From Pseudomonadota bacterium (GTDB lineage Bacteria > Pseudomonadota > Gammaproteobacteria > Legionellales > Legionellaceae), in assembly GCA_021807845.1 (NCBI GenBank), contig JAKBCM010000072.1:1-7022 (forward strand): a stretch of 7,022 nt of DNA, given 5' to 3'. The first letter of the stretch is position 1. Every line of letters starts with the position of its first letter. Below are positions 3,871 to 7,022 of this stretch, in pieces. The notes below the pieces were generated by a model that saw nothing but the letters and a program-made list of their open reading frames with translations, had not been told where the DNA came from and did no database searches. The position numbers and the translations under genes are program-made.

Positions 3871-6337
3871 ACAGAACCGTACAGGCCAGAGCTAACCCAT
3901 CGTGGTTTTGATTTTCTGACTTTTCAAATAATGAGCCAGAAGCTATTGTGACTTGATGACTACTCTTATCATCATTGCTTAAAGATGGTTTCATACCCAA
4001 AGATGGCATGGCAGAAGTCAACTGATGATAAGTACCCAAGGGATACTCCGGCTCTTCTTCCAAATGCTCTAGGTGTGTTAATTTTTTATTTTTAAAACAA
4101 TAAGCGCTATATAATACCAAAGCGGTTTGTAAAATCATTAACATCACTCCGACCCCTGGATTTAACACCAATCCGATGGTTAACAACAACCCACTCGCCA
4201 ATAACACAGCCCCAATGTTATAACCCAAACTCAACCATAAATTTTGTTTCACATTGTCAACCGTTTGCTTCGCAATGGCAAAGGTATTGACCACAGGCAA
4301 TAAAGATCCACTCTGAATCACAGCTCCCGCTTGCTGTAGCGTCATCTCATCAGCACCTTGTGATTTCACTGCAATTCCAAAATCACTCATCGCAATCGCC
4401 AACGCATCATTTGCAGCATCCCCAACCATCGCAACTCTTTGTCCCTGTTGCTTTAATTGATCAATATAGCTTATTTTATCTATCAAAGGAGGAGTGGCTT
4501 CCGCTCCCATACAACCTGCTTGAACATTCTTAAGAGGGATATCAAGCGTCTTTGCATAACGATATGCTGTCGCTTCATCAGCTCCTGTACAAAGATAGAC
4601 TTCCTTGCCCAGCGCTCTGAGTGATTCAATGGTATATTTTGCATTGGGACGCAGCTTGTCTGCTAATATCATATAACCTAGCAATGTTTTACCCCGAGCA
4701 AGATAGACAACTGTATCCCCAGCCTCTAACTGCTCATTGGATGGTACGTTTAGAGTCTTAATCCCTATTTCATTCATCATATGTTGATTGCCAAGCACAT
4801 AAGACTCTCCATTGATAACGGCAGCAACACCAGAATGGTTTGACTGTTTGATTGGGAGAGTTTCCCAGTGTTTTGGAGGTGAGATATGGTGATCTTGAGT
4901 ATATTGGCAAATAGCTTTGGCTATCGGATGAGATCTTTCTTTTTCCAGCAAAAAAAAGTAAGACAATAATTCGTGGGTACTGATGTTCATATCTGGCAAT
5001 ACACTATATCTTCTTACGACTGGCATTCCTAGCGTTAAAGTACCGTTCAAGTCAAACACAACACTATCGATTTGTTCTGCCTCTTGCATAGTCTTAGCAC
5101 TTTTAAACTGTACCCCATATTCAGCTGCCTTATTCATTCCAATTTTCACCGCAAGTGGTGTGATAAACCCAAGTGTACAAGGACAAGCCGAAACAAGGAC
5201 TGCAATGGCACATTGTATGGCCAAAGCAAGGGTAAAGAAGTGACCAATCACCAGCAAAGATACAATCGCAAAAATAATAACTGCAGGAATAAAATACTGC
5301 AAAGTTTTGTTTGTAGCCGTTTCCAATGGTGCTTTTTCAAAATGAGCACGTTCTAAACTGTCATCAAGCCTTGCCAAATAAGACTCTTTAGCGCCAGCCG
5401 AAACTCTGAAATGCACAGGGTCCCCCCCAGGCAGAAGGGACATGCCTGCCAGCAAAGACTCTCCTTTGGCTGCTTGTCGCCCAAGCATCGAGCCTGTCAC
5501 AATGGTATCAAAGATGTCACACGCTTCTTCACAGCTCCCATCTAGTGGAATCATATCCCCTGGTTGAAGGATTAAGACATCGCCTGGCATTATATTTTCC
5601 AGTACCTGCTCTGTTTCTTTTCCATCAACCCAAACCTTTACTTTGCTTGGCGCTCGATCTTTGAATCGTGCCTCAAGACCAATCGCTTGTTTAATAGAGT
5701 CCTCAATGCCAAAACCAATATGGCGAAACCCAAAAATCAACAATCCTGCATCAAAGAGCATGGGCAACCACGGGAAAAAAAAGGCAGCTATCGATACTGT
5801 AATCACCGTTAAGGTACTTATTGTAAACAAAGTATCCATGGTAAGCGCTCGTGTTTTTACGAGCTTTTTTGCCGCATCCTGATAGGATTCTGCCCCTAAG
5901 GCCAAGGTCAAAGGAATACTGATGGCTGCCATAGCAATCATCCCAGCCATAGGGACCACTGGCATAAACATCATGAGGAGCAAAAAAACCGCACCGACTG
6001 AGACGCCAAGGCTTCCTAAAACCCAATGAGAAAGAAGTACATTTTTAATAGAGGACCATAGAGAATCAGGAGGAAGCATCGGTTTTAAATCAATGAATTC
6101 AGAATCAACCCCAATATCTTGCAGCAACTCTTCTAACCTGCGACGAATCTCTTCAGGAGGCCTTTCATCATTGATGACGATGACTGTCAATTTTTTTTCA
6201 ACAATTTCAACAGCAAATTGCTCAATCGGAATGGTTTTGCAGGCTTTCAATGCTTCTTCTACTGGCTTCACACAATTTGCACAAGTAATGCCTGGTAGGG
6301 AAAAACAATAGGTGCTGGTCAACAAGATCTTAACCAT
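3854..6337 (-). CDS. P1B-type (CPC) heavy-metal ATPase with altered catalytic motifs
   Basis: This 827-residue membrane protein has CopA-like architecture. Residues 10-82 form a heavy-metal-associated domain with GITCANC (Cys19, Cys22). Hydrophobic segments fall near 103-124, 126-148, 166-190, 192-210, 347-370, 373-398, 700-722 and 725-748, giving the eight helices typical of P1B pumps. The membrane metal site is Cys385-Pro-Cys387, and Tyr706-Asn707 matches the YN of helix 7. Asp429 is in the phosphorylation position, His470-Pro471 is the HP motif, and GDxxND (639-644) is kept. Several motifs are changed: the actuator TGE reads TGS (281-283), DKTGT reads DLNGT (429-433), TGDN reads TGAD (584-587), GDG reads GDA, and the first Gly of the nucleotide-site GxG is His501. 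The MxxSS of helix 8 is absent. A tail from about residue 750 to 827 is unusual for the family. A Cu(I)-like cargo is suggested by CPC, but active transport is uncertain. The start overlaps the ftsN-like gene by eight bases, with no clear ribosome site, so translation is probably coupled. Confidence 0.92.
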   Translation of the reverse strand: MVKILLTSTYCFSLPGITCANCVKPVEEALKACKTIPIEQFAVEIVEKKLTVIVINDERPPEEIRRRLEELLQDIGVDSEFIDLKPMLPPDSLWSSIKNVLLSHWVLGSLGVSVGAVFLLLMMFMPVVPMAGMIAMAAISIPLTLALGAESYQDAAKKLVKTRALTMDTLFTISTLTVITVSIAAFFFPWLPMLFDAGLLIFGFRHIGFGIEDSIKQAIGLEARFKDRAPSKVKVWVDGKETEQVLENIMPGDVLILQPGDMIPLDGSCEEACDIFDTIVTGSMLGRQAAKGESLLAGMSLLPGGDPVHFRVSAGAKESYLARLDDSLERAHFEKAPLETATNKTLQYFIPAVIIFAIVSLLVIGHFFTLALAIQCAIAVLVSACPCTLGFITPLAVKIGMNKAAEYGVQFKSAKTMQEAEQIDSVVFDLNGTLTLGMPVVRRYSVLPDMNISTHELLSYFFLLEKERSHPIAKAICQYTQDHHISPPKHWETLPIKQSNHSGVAAVINGESYVLGNQHMMNEIGIKTLNVPSNEQLEAGDTVVYLARGKTLLGYMILADKLRPNAKYTIESLRALGKEVYLCTGADEATAYRYAKTLDIPLKNVQAGCMGAEATPPLIDKISYIDQLKQQGQRVAMVGDAANDALAIAMSDFGIAVKSQGADEMTLQQAGAVIQSGSLLPVVNTFAIAKQTVDNVKQNLWLSLGYNIGAVLLASGLLLTIGLVLNPGVGVMLMILQTALVLYSAYCFKNKKLTHLEHLEEEPEYPLGTYHQLTSAMPSLGMKPSLSNDDKSSHQVTIASGSLFEKSENQNHDGLALACTVLSNGLL

Positions 6338-7004
6338 CCATTTTGCGAATCATTCCGACGATATGCTCCGTTCGAGCGACATCCCCTTGTGCTTTGAGTG
6401 CATCTGTTCGAGAAGCGAATGGACCAATACTCACGCGATACCACGCATTTTTTTGCTCGCCACCTGGGGTAATATTCACTGTAAATCCTTTAAGCACCAA
6501 AGCCGCTTTCATTCGTGCCGCTTCTTGCATGCTTTTAAATGCAGCAACTTGTACCAGATAAGCTTCTTTACTCTTGGCCGAGGGCATAGGGACTGGTTTT
6601 GCGCTGACCACAATAGGGAGTGGGGTTGTGGGGTTAGGAGCGGTGGCCGTAGCGGTTGTGACAGTGGCGGGTTTGGGTGGAGACTTGGCTTCTGCAGTTG
6701 CTGTAGAAGCGGTGGGGGTTGAGGGTTTAGCCTGGTTTGTGGGATTTGAATTATCATTAGCGAGAAGTGTATAAAATTCAAATTTAGGCTTAGGCAATTC
6801 AACAGGTTTGGGCGGTGTATTCATGGCTACCTTACCCATTTGCTCAGAAAGAAGTTGTGTATTGACCCAATTTTTAACACTATTGAAATCAAAAACAGAG
6901 GCACTCAAATAACCCAATAAAAAACTGACTACAACCAGTAGTAATTGCTTTGAGGCCCCAGCTCTTCGGGGCGCTGAATGTCTTTTTGCATATTCTTTAG
7001 CCAT
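6330..7004 (-). CDS. ftsN: FtsN-like cell-division protein with SPOR domain
   Basis: A 224-residue bitopic inner-membrane protein. Residues 1-20 are short, basic and cytoplasmic (KEYAKRHSAPRR), recalling the DYxRR-type tail by which FtsN contacts FtsA. Residues 21-38 form one membrane helix. A periplasmic region follows with the FEFYTLL block (75-81) common to this group, then a low-complexity Pro/Thr/Ala linker of about residues 83-146. A SPOR domain fills about 147-222 (YLVQVAAFKSMQEAARMKAAL at 149-169, WYRVSIGPF at 188-196) and should bind denuded glycan strands at the septum. FtsN triggers septal peptidoglycan synthesis. The start is set by the TAATG junction with the preceding gene, and a GAGAG lies seven bases upstream. 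An argS-ftsN order is known from other gammaproteobacteria such as pseudomonads, which supports ftsN over DedD, DamX or another SPOR protein. The SPOR assignment is firm; the specific name is less so. Confidence 0.88.
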   Translation of the reverse strand: MAKEYAKRHSAPRRAGASKQLLLVVVSFLLGYLSASVFDFNSVKNWVNTQLLSEQMGKVAMNTPPKPVELPKPKFEFYTLLANDNSNPTNQAKPSTPTASTATAEAKSPPKPATVTTATATAPNPTTPLPIVVSAKPVPMPSAKSKEAYLVQVAAFKSMQEAARMKAALVLKGFTVNITPGGEQKNAWYRVSIGPFASRTDALKAQGDVARTEHIVGMIRKMDG

Positions 7005-7022
7005 TACATGCTCTCAGGGAGA
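7004..7022 (-). CDS. argS: Last codons of an upstream gene, probably arginyl-tRNA synthetase
   Basis: Reading the minus strand from the right edge, one frame gives L-P-E-S-M and then TAA, and this stop shares its last A with the ATG of the ftsN-like gene (TAATG). Arginyl-tRNA synthetases often end in a short stretch of the type PERM or VERM, and argS directly precedes an ftsN-like SPOR gene in other gammaproteobacteria. Five codons alone cannot prove the identity. The call rests on this ending, the tight junction and the expected gene order. Confidence 0.4.

Noticed and set aside
5751..6026. Minus-strand open frame of 91 codons inside the ATPase gene
   Set aside because: It is an alternative frame of the membrane-helix region. 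The ATPase frame is continuous and matches the family across this part.
3854..6337. ATPase as a pseudogene because of altered motifs
   Set aside because: The frame is uninterrupted for 827 codons, the metal-binding and several catalytic motifs are kept, and the changes are confined to specific catalytic positions. This fits altered function better than random decay.
6312..6802. Several open frames on both strands over the ftsN-like gene, some Gly/Val- or Pro-rich
   Set aside because: They are alternative readings of the repetitive Pro/Thr/Ala linker. The SPOR frame alone has a membrane helix and a conserved domain.
1..7022. CRISPR array, tRNA, rRNA, insertion sequence or toxin-antitoxin pair
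   Set aside because: I found no regularly spaced direct repeats, no cloverleaf or rRNA-like sequence, no transposase and no paired small genes of those types.

Overview
The window is a moderately AT-rich stretch of bacterial chromosome made mostly of housekeeping genes. The proteins (Cfa, YheT-type hydrolase, HemE, FolB, an FtsN-like SPOR protein) look gammaproteobacterial. The AT-rich composition, a small orphan secreted protein and the palindromic intergenic repeats would suit a Legionella-like organism, but the genus is inference and cannot be shown from this sequence alone.

Layout, left to right. (1) 1-445, minus strand: the first 148 codons of a cyclopropane-fatty-acid synthase (cfa), cut by the window edge. 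(2) 446-777: a gene-free 332-base stretch with a 90-bp imperfect palindrome (491-580), a good sigma-70 promoter (686-714) and a small perfect hairpin (716-737). (3) 778-1164, plus strand: a secreted 128-residue orphan protein with four cysteines in the mature part. (4) 1165-1259: the convergent intergenic space, with two inverted repeats. (5) 1260-3304, minus strand: hemE followed by a YheT-type alpha/beta hydrolase gene, overlapping by ATGA. (6) 3305-3531: a divergent promoter region in which hemE and folB signals overlap, followed by a 12-bp-stem hairpin in the folB leader. (7) 3532-3870, plus strand: folB. (8) 3854-7022, minus strand: a tightly packed run, read right to left, of the likely last codons of argS, an ftsN-like SPOR gene and a P1B-type ATPase gene. 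Each gene overlaps the next by a few bases, and the ATPase 3' end overlaps the folB 3' end by 17 bases.

The genes serve separate housekeeping routes: membrane lipid modification (cfa), heme/siroheme supply (hemE), folate synthesis (folB), cell division (ftsN-like) and probably metal transport (ATPase). The most unusual item is the ATPase. It keeps the metal-binding N-terminal CANC motif, the membrane CPC motif, the phosphorylated Asp, the HP motif and GDxxND. However, it has lost the Glu of TGE (now TGS), the Lys and Thr of DKTGT (now DLNGT) and the Asp of TGD (now TGA), and it carries a roughly 78-residue C-terminal tail. An intact 827-codon frame with changes at several catalytic sites points to an altered or regulatory pump rather than a decayed gene.
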